Source: Bradyrhizobium symbiodeficiens
Lineage (GTDB): Bacteria; Pseudomonadota; Alphaproteobacteria; Rhizobiales; Xanthobacteraceae
Reading direction: 5' to 3'
Assembly: GCF_002266465.3 (NCBI RefSeq)
Contig: NZ_CP029427.2
Coordinates: 6,016,501 to 6,080,500 of the forward strand
Length of the DNA stretch: 64,000 bases
The notes below the pieces were generated by a model, which saw nothing but the letters and a program-made list of their open reading frames with translations, was not told the origin of the DNA and made no database searches. Positions 1 through 9,079 of the stretch are shown piece by piece (position 1 is the stretch's first letter; the number at the start of each line of letters is the position of its first letter). A program made the position numbers and the translations under genes.

Positions 1-2195
1 TGCGCAAGACGAACGGCAAGTACGACAAGAACGGCGAGTTCACGCCCGTGTCCTGGACCGAAGCCTTCGACATCATGGAGGTGAAGTGGAAGGAGGCGAT
101 CAAGAAGCGCGGCCCGAACGGCGTCGCCATGTTCGGCTCCGGCCAGTGGACGATCTGGGAAGGCTATGCCGCCTCGAAACTGTTCAAGGCCGGCTTCCGC
201 ACCAACAACATCGATCCCAATGCGCGGCACTGCATGGCCTCCGCGGTCGCCGGCATGATGCGCACCTTCGGCATCGACGAGCCGCCCGGTTGCTATGACG
301 ACATCGAGGCCACCGATGCCTTCGTGCTGTGGGGCTCCAACATGGCGGAGATGCACCCGATCCTGTGGACGCGCGTGGCCGACCGCCGGCTCTCCGCGCC
401 TCATGTCCGCGTCGCCGTACTCTCGACCTTCGAGCACCGCTCGTTCGACCTCGCCGACATCGGCATGATCTTCAAGCCGCAGACCGACCTCTACCTCCTC
501 AACGCCATCGCCAACCACATCATCAAGACCGGCCGGGTCAACAAGGACTTCGTTGCCGCGCACACCGTGTTCAAGCGCGGCCAGACCGACATCGGCTATG
601 GCCTGCGGCCGGAGCATCCGCTGCAGAAGAAGGCGACCGGCGCGGCCAAGGCCAACGACTCCACCGACATGACCTACGACGAATACGTCAAGTTCGTCTC
701 GGAGTACACGCTGGAGAAGGCGGCCGAGATGTCCGGCGTGCCGATGAACCGGCTGGAGGCGATCGCCGAGCTCTATGCCGACCCCAAGACCAAGGTGGTC
801 TCGTTCTGGACCATGGGCTTCAACCAGCACACCCGCGGCGTCTGGTGCAACAACCTCATCTACAACATCCACCTCCTGACCGGAAAGATCTCCTCGCCCG
901 GCAACAGCCCGTTCTCGCTGACCGGCCAGCCCTCGGCCTGCGGCACCGCGCGCGAGGTCGGCACCTTCTCGCACCGGCTGCCGGCCGACATGGTCGTGAC
1001 CAACAAGGAGCACCGCACCAAGGCCGAGCACCTCTGGCTGCTCCCCGAGGGTACCATTCCCGACAAGCCCGGCGCGCACGCCGTGTTGCAGAGCCGGATG
1101 CTGAAGGACGGCCTGATCAACGCCTATTGGGTGCAGGTCAACAACAACCTCCAGGCCGGTCCCAACGCCAACGAGGAGACTTATCCGGGCTTCCGCAATC
1201 CCGACAATTTCATCGTGGTCTCGGACGCCTATCCGTCGGTCACCGCGCTTGCCGCCGACCTGATCCTGCCGACCGCGATGTGGGTGGAGAAGGAAGGCGC
1301 CTACGGCAATGCCGAGCGGCGCACGCAGTTCTGGCATCAGCTCGTGGCGGCCCCCGGCGAGTCGAAATCCGATCTCTGGCAGCTCATGGAGTTCTCCAAG
1401 CGCTTCAAGATCGAGGAGGTCTGGCCCGAGGAGCTGATCGCCAAGAAGCCGGACGTTCGCGGCAAGACGCTGTTCGACGTGCTCTACAAGAACGGCCAGG
1501 TCGACAAGTTCCCGGTCTCCGACATCGAGGCGGGCTATCTCAACGACGAGTCCAAGGCGTTCGGCTTCTACGTCCACAAGGGACTGTTCGAGGAATACGC
1601 CGCGTTCGGCCGCGGCCACGGCCACGACCTCGCGCCGTTCGACACCTATCACCGGGAGCGCGGCCTGCGCTGGCCCGTCGTCAACGGCCAGGAAACCAGG
1701 TGGCGCTTCCGCGAGGGCAGCGACCCCTACGTCAAGTCCGGCACCGGCGTGCAATTCTACGGTCATCCCGACGGCAAGGCGCGCATCTTCGCGCTGCCCT
1801 ACGAGCCGCCGGCGGAATCGCCCGACGGCGAATATCCGTTCTGGCTCTCGACCGGCCGCGTGCTGGAGCACTGGCACTCCGGCACCATGACGCGCCGCGT
1901 ACCCGAGCTCTACAAGGCGTTCCCCGAGGCCGTCTGCTTCATGCATCCGGATGACGCGCAGGACGCGAAGATCCGGCGTGGCGACGAGGTGAAGGTGGTG
2001 TCCCGCCGCGGCTTCATCCGCGCCCGTGTCGAGACCCGCGGCCGCGACCGGCCGCCGCGTGGGCTGGTGTTCGTGCCGTGGTTCGACGAATCCAAGCTGA
2101 TCAACAAGGTGACGCTGGACGCCACCGATCCGATCTCGCTGCAAACCGACTACAAGAAGTGCGCCGTCCGTATCGAGCGGGTGAACCTGTCATGA
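1..2195 (+). CDS. napA: Periplasmic nitrate reductase catalytic subunit NapA (5' end outside the window)
   Basis: NapA reduces nitrate to nitrite in the periplasm using a molybdenum bis-MGD cofactor and one 4Fe-4S cluster, taking electrons from NapB. The frame is open from base 3, so the Tat signal and the N-terminal iron-sulfur cysteines lie outside the window. The visible part matches NapA closely: FGSGQWTIWEGYAA, then NARHCMAS, whose cysteine (bases 231-233) is the expected Mo ligand, then LWGSNMAEMHP, and near the C terminus EHWHSGTMTRR. The stop codon overlaps the napB start (ATGA), so the two are translationally coupled. The promoter and any napE/napD genes must lie to the left. Identification is very secure; only the missing N terminus limits the entry. 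Confidence 0.97.
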   Translation, partial: RKTNGKYDKNGEFTPVSWTEAFDIMEVKWKEAIKKRGPNGVAMFGSGQWTIWEGYAASKLFKAGFRTNNIDPNARHCMASAVAGMMRTFGIDEPPGCYDDIEATDAFVLWGSNMAEMHPILWTRVADRRLSAPHVRVAVLSTFEHRSFDLADIGMIFKPQTDLYLLNAIANHIIKTGRVNKDFVAAHTVFKRGQTDIGYGLRPEHPLQKKATGAAKANDSTDMTYDEYVKFVSEYTLEKAAEMSGVPMNRLEAIAELYADPKTKVVSFWTMGFNQHTRGVWCNNLIYNIHLLTGKISSPGNSPFSLTGQPSACGTAREVGTFSHRLPADMVVTNKEHRTKAEHLWLLPEGTIPDKPGAHAVLQSRMLKDGLINAYWVQVNNNLQAGPNANEETYPGFRNPDNFIVVSDAYPSVTALAADLILPTAMWVEKEGAYGNAERRTQFWHQLVAAPGESKSDLWQLMEFSKRFKIEEVWPEELIAKKPDVRGKTLFDVLYKNGQVDKFPVSDIEAGYLNDESKAFGFYVHKGLFEEYAAFGRGHGHDLAPFDTYHRERGLRWPVVNGQETRWRFREGSDPYVKSGTGVQFYGHPDGKARIFALPYEPPAESPDGEYPFWLSTGRVLEHWHSGTMTRRVPELYKAFPEAVCFMHPDDAQDAKIRRGDEVKVVSRRGFIRARVETRGRDRPPRGLVFVPWFDESKLINKVTLDATDPISLQTDYKKCAVRIERVNLS

Positions 2196-2662
2196 TGAAA
2201 CGAACAGCAATCGCCCTGCTCGCGGTCGTGATCGCCGCGGGCGTCAGCTCGCTGACCGCGCAGACGTTGACCTCCGGCCTGCGCGGCCCGACCCCGCTCA
2301 ACGACGAAGGCCCGGCGCCGCCGATGACGCCGATGCGCAACACGTCGGAACGGGAGGTGCGCAACTATCCGGAGCAGCCTCCGGTGATCCCGCATTCGAT
2401 CGACGGCTACCAGGTCGACCTCAACGGCAACAAGTGCCTGTCCTGCCACGCGCGGGCACGCATCGCGGAATCAAAGGCGCCGATGGTCTCGATCACGCAT
2501 TTCATGGACCGTGACGGCCAGTTCCTGGCCTCGGTCTCGCCGCGGCGGTTCTTCTGCACGGAATGCCATGTGCCGCAGAACGTCACCACGCCGCCCGTGA
2601 GCAACGACTTCACCGACATCGACACGCTGCTGTCGCGCTCGAGCCCCGGTGGACGGCGATGA
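2192..2662 (+). CDS. napB: Periplasmic diheme cytochrome c NapB, electron-transfer subunit of nitrate reductase
   Basis: NapB passes electrons from NapC to NapA in the periplasm. The 156-residue protein starts with an Ala/Val-rich signal peptide (residues 1 to about 23) and has two c-type heme motifs, CLSCH (82-86) and CTECH (122-126), with histidines between them that can act as distal ligands. Length and motif spacing are typical of NapB. The start chosen is the ATG overlapping the napA stop; a second ATG follows immediately in frame. The gene ends inside the start of napC, so napA, napB and napC are translationally coupled. Confidence 0.96.
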   Translation: MMKRTAIALLAVVIAAGVSSLTAQTLTSGLRGPTPLNDEGPAPPMTPMRNTSEREVRNYPEQPPVIPHSIDGYQVDLNGNKCLSCHARARIAESKAPMVSITHFMDRDGQFLASVSPRRFFCTECHVPQNVTTPPVSNDFTDIDTLLSRSSPGGRR

Positions 2663-3312
2663 CGACGACCGCTGACGGGCCCAATCCGGAGTTGAAAACC
2701 AAGCGCGGCGTCATCGCGCGAAGCTGGGTCTTTGCGCTGGAGCTCTGGCGGGTGCTGACCCGGCCGAGCTCGGTGTTCGCGCTCGGCACCCTGGTCCTCG
2801 CTGGTTTCGTTGCCGGCGTGATCTTCTGGGGCGGTTTCAACACCGCGCTGGAAATCACCAACACCGAGAAGTTCTGCACCGGCTGCCACGAGATGAAGGA
2901 CAACGTCTTCGCCGAGCTGAAGTCGACGATCCATTTCAGCAACCGCTCCGGCGTGCGCGCGACCTGCCCGGACTGCCACGTGCCGCACAACTGGACCGAC
3001 AAGATCGCCCGCAAGATGCAGGCTTCCAAGGAAGTCTGGGGCAAGATTTTCGGCACGATCAACACGCGGGAGAAATTCCAGGACCACCGCCTCGAACTCG
3101 CCGCGCATGAGTGGGCGCGCTTCAAGTCCAACGATTCCCTGGAATGCCGCAATTGCCACAGCGCCGATTCCATGGACATCACCAAGCAGTCGCCGCGCGC
3201 CTCGGTCGCCCACCAGCGCTTCCTGTTCACCAAGGAAAAGACCTGCATCGACTGCCACAAGGGCATCGCCCATCAGCTGCCCGACATGCGCGGCGTTCCG
3301 GGCTGGCAGTAA
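2659..3312 (+). CDS. napC: Membrane-anchored tetraheme cytochrome c NapC (quinol dehydrogenase)
   Basis: NapC belongs to the NapC/NirT family. It oxidises membrane quinol and hands electrons to NapB. The 217-residue protein has one N-terminal transmembrane helix (about residues 36-58) and a periplasmic domain with four heme motifs: CTGCH (73), CPDCH (103), CRNCH (163) and CIDCH (196). The start chosen is the ATG overlapping the napB stop (ATGA); a longer open frame upstream overlaps napB and does not resemble the family. It is the last visible gene of the nap operon and is followed by a strong hairpin at 3330-3353. Confidence 0.96.
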   Translation: MTTTADGPNPELKTKRGVIARSWVFALELWRVLTRPSSVFALGTLVLAGFVAGVIFWGGFNTALEITNTEKFCTGCHEMKDNVFAELKSTIHFSNRSGVRATCPDCHVPHNWTDKIARKMQASKEVWGKIFGTINTREKFQDHRLELAAHEWARFKSNDSLECRNCHSADSMDITKQSPRASVAHQRFLFTKEKTCIDCHKGIAHQLPDMRGVPGWQ

Positions 3313-3329
3313 GCTCCGCTCCTGGCACA

Positions 3330-3353
3330 CCGCTCGCCGGGCGCGGCGAGCGG
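3330..3353 (+). terminator. Hairpin downstream of napC
   Basis: A perfect 9-bp stem (CCGCTCGCC and GGCGAGCGG) with a 6-nt loop lies 17 bases after the napC stop. It has no clear U-tract, so it may be an mRNA 3'-end stabiliser or a factor-dependent stop rather than a classical intrinsic terminator. The rest of the gap to base 3500 is AT-richer and holds nothing I recognise. Confidence 0.55.
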
Positions 3354-3499
3354 ACGACGTCAGACACGCCGAATTCTAATAGCGAAAGTTCCATTCGGCA
3401 GTTTCATTATACCACTGCGTTATCCCCTGCTTAAACCACAGGGCCGATCATGCTCGCGACGCAAGCTGTCCCAAGTCCTACTGCGGTGGCCAGAAGAGC

Positions 3500-4594
3500 A
3501 TGATGCAGCAGCAGACGAATTCCATCATCGACGAGCTCGAAGATGCCGTCCGTAACGGCTCCTCGGCCAAGCGGATCGAGACCTTGCGACGGGTCACGGA
3601 CCTGTTTCTCGACCAGGGGCAGCGCCTCAGCGACGATCAGGTCGAGGTCTTCGATCATGTGCTCTCGCATCTGGCGACGCGGGTGGAAAGTCGCGTCAGG
3701 GCCGAGCTTGGCGATCGTCTGGCACCGCTGGATTATGCACCCGCCGGCGTGCTCGAACGCCTCGCCTGGGACGACGAGATCGCCGTCGCGGGCAAGGTGC
3801 TGACCGAGTCCAATCGCCTGAGCACCCCGACGCTGGTCGAGATCGCGAAAGCCAAGGGGCAGGATCACCTGTTCGCCATTTCCGGCCGCGCCGACCTGCC
3901 GGAGGTCGTCACGGACGTCCTGGTCGAGCGCGGCGAGCGCAAGGTCATCCGCCGCCTTGCCGACAACACGACGGCCCGCTTTTCCGAGGAAGGCTATGGC
4001 GGCATGATCGCGCACGCGGAAGCCGACGAAGCGCTCGCCGAATCGCTCGGCCTGCGCATCGATCTTCCCCTCAAGTATCTTCGCGACCTGCTGCAGCGCG
4101 CGACCGAGGCCGTGCGCGCGCGCCTTGCGACCATCGCTCCGCCGGAGCTCCAGGCCGAGATCAAGCGCATCCTCGCCGCGATCACCTGCAAGGCGGCGCC
4201 GCCGGAGCCGAAGCGGGATTTCAGCCTGGCTGAAGCGGCCGTCAAGCGGATGAAGGGCCTCAACGAACTCAATGATGCCGCCATCGCCCGGTTCGCGGAA
4301 ACCAAGAGATTCGACGAGGTTGCCGCCGCGCTCGGGCTTCTCAACAACAGCGCACCGACTGAGCTGATGGCGAAGGTTCTGGAAGGGCCGCGTGCCGATC
4401 TCGTGCTGATTCCCTGCAAATCGGCAGGCCTCGGCTGGCCCACGGTCGAAAAAATCCTCTGCAATCGTCCGGCCAAGTACCGCATCGACGAGGCCACCCT
4501 GAAGCTCGCGGGCACGGATTTCGCCAAGCTGTCCCCCGCGACGGCCGAGCGCACACTGCGATTCTGGCAGCTGCACGACCGGATCGACAAATAG
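3500..4594 (+). CDS. DUF2336 domain-containing protein
   Basis: This 364-residue soluble protein has no signal peptide or membrane segment. It is almost entirely alpha-helical in character, with repeated leucine/alanine-rich helices and the pattern of the alphaproteobacterial DUF2336 family (for example LFLDQGQRLSDDQVEVFDHVLSHL near the start and FAISGRADLPEVVTDVLVERG around residue 130). Such proteins resemble HEAT-like repeat scaffolds, and no biochemical role is established. The start is the first of two adjacent ATG codons, with a weak AGAAG ribosome site. It stands alone between nap and a helicase gene, so context does not suggest a function. Confidence 0.8.
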   Translation: MMQQQTNSIIDELEDAVRNGSSAKRIETLRRVTDLFLDQGQRLSDDQVEVFDHVLSHLATRVESRVRAELGDRLAPLDYAPAGVLERLAWDDEIAVAGKVLTESNRLSTPTLVEIAKAKGQDHLFAISGRADLPEVVTDVLVERGERKVIRRLADNTTARFSEEGYGGMIAHAEADEALAESLGLRIDLPLKYLRDLLQRATEAVRARLATIAPPELQAEIKRILAAITCKAAPPEPKRDFSLAEAAVKRMKGLNELNDAAIARFAETKRFDEVAAALGLLNNSAPTELMAKVLEGPRADLVLIPCKSAGLGWPTVEKILCNRPAKYRIDEATLKLAGTDFAKLSPATAERTLRFWQLHDRIDK

Positions 4595-4694
4595 CCGAGG
4601 ACCGGCAGGACGGCCTGTCCGCCGCTTGAACGGCCGGCCGCAATGGTTAGTTTCCGAGAAGCGGCGAATCGCCGGATCCCTTCTCAAGACAGAC

Positions 4695-5810
4695 ATGGCC
4701 ACCTTCACCCCGCATCAAGATGCCGCGCTCAAGGCCGTTGGCGACTGGCTCAAGGCCAAGCCGGGCCGTAACGGCACGCCGCCGGTGTTCCGCCTGTTCG
4801 GCTTCGCCGGGACCGGCAAGACGACGCTGGCCCGGCACATCGCCGACGGCGTCGACGGCGAGGTGAAGTTCGCCGCCTTCACCGGCAAGGCCGCCCTCGT
4901 CATGCGCAACAAGGGCTGCGACGACGCCTCCACCATCCACTCGCTGATCTACCGCGCCCGCGAATCCGGCGAGGAGCAGCCGAGCTTCGAGCTGTGGGAC
5001 GACGCGCCGGCCTCCAAGGCCAAGCTGATCGTGATCGACGAATGCTCGATGGTCGACGCCGAATTGGGGCGCGACCTGATGTCGTTCGACTGTCCGCTGC
5101 TGGTGCTGGGCGATCCCGCGCAGCTGCCGCCGATCCAGGGCGGCGGCTTCTTCACCAACACCGAGCCGGATGCGATGCTGACCGAGGTGCACCGCCAGGC
5201 CCAGGACGATCCGATCGTGCGGATGTCGATGGACGTGCGCGAGGGACGCGAGCTCGACATCGGCCGCTACGGCGAGAGCGAGGTGGTCTCGCGCAAGGAA
5301 CTCGATCCCGATCGCGTCATGGGCGCCGACCAGGTCCTGGTCGGCCGCAACAACACCAGGCGCGCCTACAACATGCGGGTGCGCCAGCGCCAGAACATCG
5401 AGGACGTCTTCCCGGTCGCCGGCGACAAGCTGGTGTGCCTGCGCAACAATCGCAAGAAAGGCCTGTTCAACGGCGGCCTGTGGCGCGTGAAGTCGCGCAA
5501 CACCTCGCGCTCGAAATCACGCATCCTGTCAATGCGGCTGTCGCCGGACGAGGATTTCGGCCACAAGGTGACCAAGGTCTCGGTGCGCGCCGATTGCTTC
5601 GAAGGTGGCGTCGAGCAGATCGGCTGGGAGCAGCGCAAGCCCTATGACGAGTTCGACTACGGCTACGTGCTCACCGTGCACAAATCGCAGGGCTCGCAAT
5701 GGGACGACGTCGTGCTGTTCGACGAGAGCTTTGCGTTTCAGGAATCCAGAGCACGGTGGCTGTATACCGGGATTACGCGGGCGGCGAAGCGGCTGAGTAT
5801 CGTGGTGTGA
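4695..5810 (+). CDS. RecD-like ATP-dependent DNA helicase (superfamily 1, UvrD-like C-terminal domain)
   Basis: A 371-residue SF1 helicase of the short RecD-like type found in rhizobia. The motifs run in order: Walker A GFAGTGKTT (36-44), AFTGKAA (motif Ia), Walker B VIDECSMVD (113-121), GDPAQLPPI (motif III, about 139-147), and near the C terminus LTVHKSQGSQWDDV and LYTGITRA (motifs V and VI). It should use ATP to translocate on or unwind DNA in the cytoplasm. No nuclease or RecB/RecC partner is adjacent. The ATG at 4695 is preferred because the protein then begins just ahead of the conserved fold; the 23 extra upstream residues look non-coding. Its biological role is not clear from context. 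Confidence 0.88.
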   Translation: MATFTPHQDAALKAVGDWLKAKPGRNGTPPVFRLFGFAGTGKTTLARHIADGVDGEVKFAAFTGKAALVMRNKGCDDASTIHSLIYRARESGEEQPSFELWDDAPASKAKLIVIDECSMVDAELGRDLMSFDCPLLVLGDPAQLPPIQGGGFFTNTEPDAMLTEVHRQAQDDPIVRMSMDVREGRELDIGRYGESEVVSRKELDPDRVMGADQVLVGRNNTRRAYNMRVRQRQNIEDVFPVAGDKLVCLRNNRKKGLFNGGLWRVKSRNTSRSKSRILSMRLSPDEDFGHKVTKVSVRADCFEGGVEQIGWEQRKPYDEFDYGYVLTVHKSQGSQWDDVVLFDESFAFQESRARWLYTGITRAAKRLSIVV

Positions 5811-5892
5811 TGCCCTAGCCCGGACCGGGCAGACAATTCACCAAGCGCTAGGCTTTGCGATGTATCACTGCGCAGTCGGCAGGGGGACGCGC

Positions 5893-7269
5893 ATGGCTGA
5901 ACGAAGAACCGATACCCGCGACGCGCCCGATGATATCTCCAGCGCGAGCCGTCGCTCGTTTCTGAAATCGGCAAGCATCGCGGCCGGCACGCTCGCGGCA
6001 TCCGTCGCAGCGCCAGGGATAGTGCTATCCGCTCCGCGTCGTGCGGCGCAATCGCAGCCGGGCAAGCCGGTGCGGGTTTCGAAGGAACGCCTCAACGAGC
6101 TGGCGGCGAAATCCTATGCCGTGTTCAACGAACGCGACATCCTGCCCAAGGACTTTTCCGAGAAGCATGCCGCGCGCTACGACGTCGAGCTGCGGCGCAT
6201 CGTGACCTCTACGCATGTGCCTGAGACAGGAGAGCGCGTGAAGGTCAGCGCGCTCGTCGCAATCCCTGTCGGCAGAAGCGGCGCGCTGCCGGTCTTGTCC
6301 TGGCAACACGGCACGATCCTGTCGTTCGATCAGGTTCCTTCGAACCTGCTGCGGCTCGGCGACGAAGGCTACCAGCTCCGCGACAATGTCGACTCGCTGG
6401 AAACGCTGTTCAACATCCAGCGCTTCGCCGGCAACGGCTATGCCGTCATCGCCGCCGACTATATCGGCAAGGGTCCGTATCGCAACGGTCGCGGCGAAGC
6501 CTACGCGGTGAAAGGCGCCACGGTGCAGTGCTGCCTCGACGTTCTCGATGCCGGTCTGCTCGAACTGAAAGCGCTCGGCCTGCGGCAATCGGCGCTGTTC
6601 CTGAACGGCTGGTCGCAAGGCGCGCTGAACACGCAATGGCTCAAGCAGGAGATGCAACGCCGTGGCATGAAGGTGACCGCAACCGCGGCCCAGAGCCCGT
6701 TCAACAATCTCACCGAGAGCTTCCATTACTGGGTCAACCCGGCATCCTATATTCCCTCTACGGAGCCGTCCTATCCAATGCCTCCGGCCTGGATCACGCC
6801 CTGCCTGATCGTCCTGTTGGGAAGCTACCGCCGGTATTATGGATTGAGCGATCTGTTCACCACGGCCATCAAACCGCAATATCAGGCGTTCGCGGAAAAA
6901 TATTGGGTCGACTACAGCCTGGAGGGCGAGACCGCCAAGAGCGTTCCGCCGGCTGGCGATTTGTTGACGGACGGGTTCTTCGATCGCTTCACCAAGAACA
7001 CCAACAGCAGACTGCTGCGCCAGCTCGGCAACAACAGCGCGACCTTCTGGGATTATGATTCCCCGATCCGGTTCTATTACGGATTGGCCGACGAGGCGCT
7101 GCATCCGCGCCTGGTCAAGCCGGCGATCGCCGCCGGCGGACATTTCGCGGACGCTGTTCCGGTTGACGGCGCAAGCCATCGCGTCACGTTCCTGGCGAGC
7201 CTCTATGGCAACAGCGCCGTGTTGAACGGACAGTCCACCGTGCTCGACTGGTTCAATTCGATGGTGTGA
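5893..7269 (+). CDS. Tat-exported alpha/beta hydrolase (secretory lipase-like)
   Basis: This 458-residue protein begins with a twin-arginine signal (SRRSFLKS at residues 19-26 followed by an Ala-rich segment), so a folded enzyme is probably sent to the periplasm. The body is an alpha/beta hydrolase: the nucleophile elbow GWSQG puts Ser at 241, an acid is available in GLADEALHP, and a late histidine in GASHRV completes a plausible triad. An ester or lipid substrate is likely but unknown. The ATG at 5893 is chosen because AGGGGGA lies just upstream. The 3' end overlaps the antisense tail of a decayed caspase-like frame. Confidence 0.8.
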   Translation: MAERRTDTRDAPDDISSASRRSFLKSASIAAGTLAASVAAPGIVLSAPRRAAQSQPGKPVRVSKERLNELAAKSYAVFNERDILPKDFSEKHAARYDVELRRIVTSTHVPETGERVKVSALVAIPVGRSGALPVLSWQHGTILSFDQVPSNLLRLGDEGYQLRDNVDSLETLFNIQRFAGNGYAVIAADYIGKGPYRNGRGEAYAVKGATVQCCLDVLDAGLLELKALGLRQSALFLNGWSQGALNTQWLKQEMQRRGMKVTATAAQSPFNNLTESFHYWVNPASYIPSTEPSYPMPPAWITPCLIVLLGSYRRYYGLSDLFTTAIKPQYQAFAEKYWVDYSLEGETAKSVPPAGDLLTDGFFDRFTKNTNSRLLRQLGNNSATFWDYDSPIRFYYGLADEALHPRLVKPAIAAGGHFADAVPVDGASHRVTFLASLYGNSAVLNGQSTVLDWFNSMV

Positions 7270-7649
7270 ACCGACGCGCGGCACTTCCCCGCGACGAAAT
7301 AAAAATCCTCGCGGCCCGGCGGCGAGCCATACGTGAACGGCTGCTGCCCGTGCTTCGTCGCGGCCCAGACGTCGTCGCGGATGATGTCGAACAGTTTCCG
7401 GATCTCGACGCGGGGCTGCCTGATTTCGCGGGCGAGCGCGGTGGCGAACGGGCTGTTGGCGCTGCCGTCGCCGTCCATCGCGGTCTCGCCATGCTTGGCG
7501 GTGTAGACCACCACGAAGCCGGCGCCGGGCTCGATGTTGGAGAAGCCCTTGTCGACCAGCTTCAACTTCGTCAGCGAATAGGCGGCAGCGCGGTAGTCGG
7601 CGCGCGGTTCATCTAGCTTGGAGTTCCCGGTCTCGCCAAGCCGTCGGCG
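7203..7649 (-). pseudogene. C-terminal remnant of a caspase-fold (peptidase C14-like) protein
   Basis: On the minus strand a short open frame encodes the typical tail of bacterial caspase-domain proteins: FVVVYTAKHGETAMDGDG, then SPFATALAREI, IRDDVWAATKHGQQPFTYGS, and GREDFYFV. The recognisable part spans roughly 7285-7565. The N-terminal two thirds, including the catalytic His and Cys, are absent, since a stop lies at 7650-7652 and msrA follows in the opposite direction. There is no good start codon (TTG only), and the 3' end reads through into the neighbouring hydrolase gene. I read it as a decayed gene fragment. It fills most of the otherwise gene-free stretch 7270-7805; the remaining 150 bases before msrA show nothing else clear. 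Confidence 0.7.
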
Positions 7650-7805
7650 CTATCCCGCACGGCTCATTTCACGGACTCGTGTCCGTCCGGCCGTAACAAT
7701 CGGCGGCCGCGTCCGTACCTCGGATAGTGCGAAAACGCCGCCGGGCAACTGTTCGTCCGGCCCCGACCGCCCTAGACTGTCAGACCTTCCGAAAGAGGAT
7801 CCGCC

Positions 7806-8522
7806 ATGCGCCGACCTGCCCTCGCCTCCCTGCTCGCCGCAACCACCACCCTTTCGCTCACCTTTGCGCTTGCCTTTGCCACGCCGTCCCGGGCTGCGGA
7901 GGATGCGGTCGTGATCCCCGCCCCTGCCATGGATGCGGCACCTGCGAGCGGGATCCAGACCGCCGTGATCGCCGGCGGCTGCTTCTGGGGCGTGCAGGGC
8001 GTGTTCCAGCACACCGCGGGCGTCGTCAACGCGGTCTCCGGCTATGCCGGGGGCACCAAGGCGACCGCCGACTACCAGACGGTCTCGACCGGCCGGACCG
8101 GCCATGCCGAGGCGGTCGAGATCAAGTACGATCCGAAGAAGATCTCCTACGGCAAGATCCTCCAGATCTACTTCTCGGTGGCGCACGACCCGACCCAGCT
8201 CAACCGCCAGGGCCCCGACACCGGCACGCAATATCGCTCGGCCGTCTTCACCACCTCGGACGAGCAGAAGAAGGTGGCGGAGGCCTATATCGCCCAGCTC
8301 AACGGCGCCAAGGTCTTCAGCAAGCCGATCGTGACCAAGGTCGGCGCGTTGGAGGCGTTCTACCCGGCGGAGGCCTACCACCAGGACTATCTGACGCTGC
8401 ACCCGAACCAGCCCTACATCGCCTATAACGACCTGCCCAAGGTCGAGAACCTGAAAAAGCTGTTCGCCGATAACTACATTGAAAAGCCGACGCTGGTGAG
8501 TGCCAGCAAGGCCACCAACTGA
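7806..8522 (+). CDS. msrA: Exported peptide-methionine (S)-S-oxide reductase MsrA
   Basis: MsrA repairs S-methionine sulfoxide in proteins. This 238-residue protein carries an N-terminal signal peptide (hydrophobic stretch about residues 8-26, cleavage near SRA-AED), so it should act outside the cytoplasm. The catalytic motif GGCFWG places the nucleophile Cys at 59, and SGYAGG and GPDTGTQYRS are conserved substrate-pocket motifs. Two oddities stand out: the residue after GCFWGV is Gln64 where well-studied MsrA proteins have a catalytic Glu, and there is no C-terminal resolving cysteine (Cys59 is the only one in the mature protein). It is followed 31 bases later by msrB, very probably in one transcript. 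Confidence 0.93.
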   Translation: MRRPALASLLAATTTLSLTFALAFATPSRAAEDAVVIPAPAMDAAPASGIQTAVIAGGCFWGVQGVFQHTAGVVNAVSGYAGGTKATADYQTVSTGRTGHAEAVEIKYDPKKISYGKILQIYFSVAHDPTQLNRQGPDTGTQYRSAVFTTSDEQKKVAEAYIAQLNGAKVFSKPIVTKVGALEAFYPAEAYHQDYLTLHPNQPYIAYNDLPKVENLKKLFADNYIEKPTLVSASKATN

Positions 8523-8553
8523 TCGCGAGATCACCGAAACAAACGGGAGACCC

Positions 8554-8973
8554 ATGCCCGACACCAAAATGAAAACCACGGACGACAAGGTCATCAAGAG
8601 CGAAGAGCAGTGGCGGCGCGAATTGTCGCCGATGCAGTACGCGGTGCTGCGCGAGAAGGCGACGGAGCGTCCCTTCTCGGGCGAGTACGAGCACGACCAC
8701 CGCGCCGGCACCTATGTCTGCGCCGGCTGCGGCAATATGCTGTTCGAATCCGACGCCAAGTTCGATTCCGGCTGCGGCTGGCCGAGCTTCACCCAGCCCG
8801 CGGTCGAGAGCCATGTCGACGAGGAGCGCGACGTCAGCCACGGCATGATCCGCACGGAGGTGCTCTGCTCCAAATGCAGCGGCCATCTCGGCCACGTCTT
8901 CCCCGACGGCCCCGGGCCGACCGGGCTGCGCTACTGCATCAACTCGGCAGCGCTGAAGCTGGAGCCGAAATAA
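8554..8973 (+). CDS. msrB: Peptide-methionine (R)-S-oxide reductase MsrB
   Basis: MsrB reduces the R epimer of methionine sulfoxide and complements MsrA. The 139-residue protein has the zinc cysteines CAGC (56, 59) and CSKC (105, 108), the resolving cysteine in SGCGWPSF (74) and the catalytic cysteine in RYCINS (128). The ATG at 8554 follows GGGAGA at a good distance; the longer upstream frame overlaps msrA and is unlikely. Unlike its partner msrA, it has no signal peptide, so the pair seems to serve different compartments despite sharing a transcript. A very strong terminator follows at once. Confidence 0.95.
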   Translation: MPDTKMKTTDDKVIKSEEQWRRELSPMQYAVLREKATERPFSGEYEHDHRAGTYVCAGCGNMLFESDAKFDSGCGWPSFTQPAVESHVDEERDVSHGMIRTEVLCSKCSGHLGHVFPDGPGPTGLRYCINSAALKLEPK

Positions 8974-8978
8974 CGCTG

Positions 8979-9020
8979 CGCGCGGCCGGGTTCCAACATG
9001 GAACCCGGCCGCGCGATGTG
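8979..9020 (+). terminator. Strong intrinsic terminator after msrB
   Basis: A perfect 17-bp stem (8979-8995 with 8999-9015) closes a 3-nt loop and is followed by a T-rich run (ATGTGCTTTTCTTG). It starts six bases after the msrB stop and is the longest perfect hairpin I noticed in the window. It marks the end of the msrAB transcript. Confidence 0.85.
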
Positions 9021-9079
9021 CTTTTCTTGTCTGGCGGTGCGTCCGATCATCGCATCTGGCGGCCGCCAGGGAGGATGCC

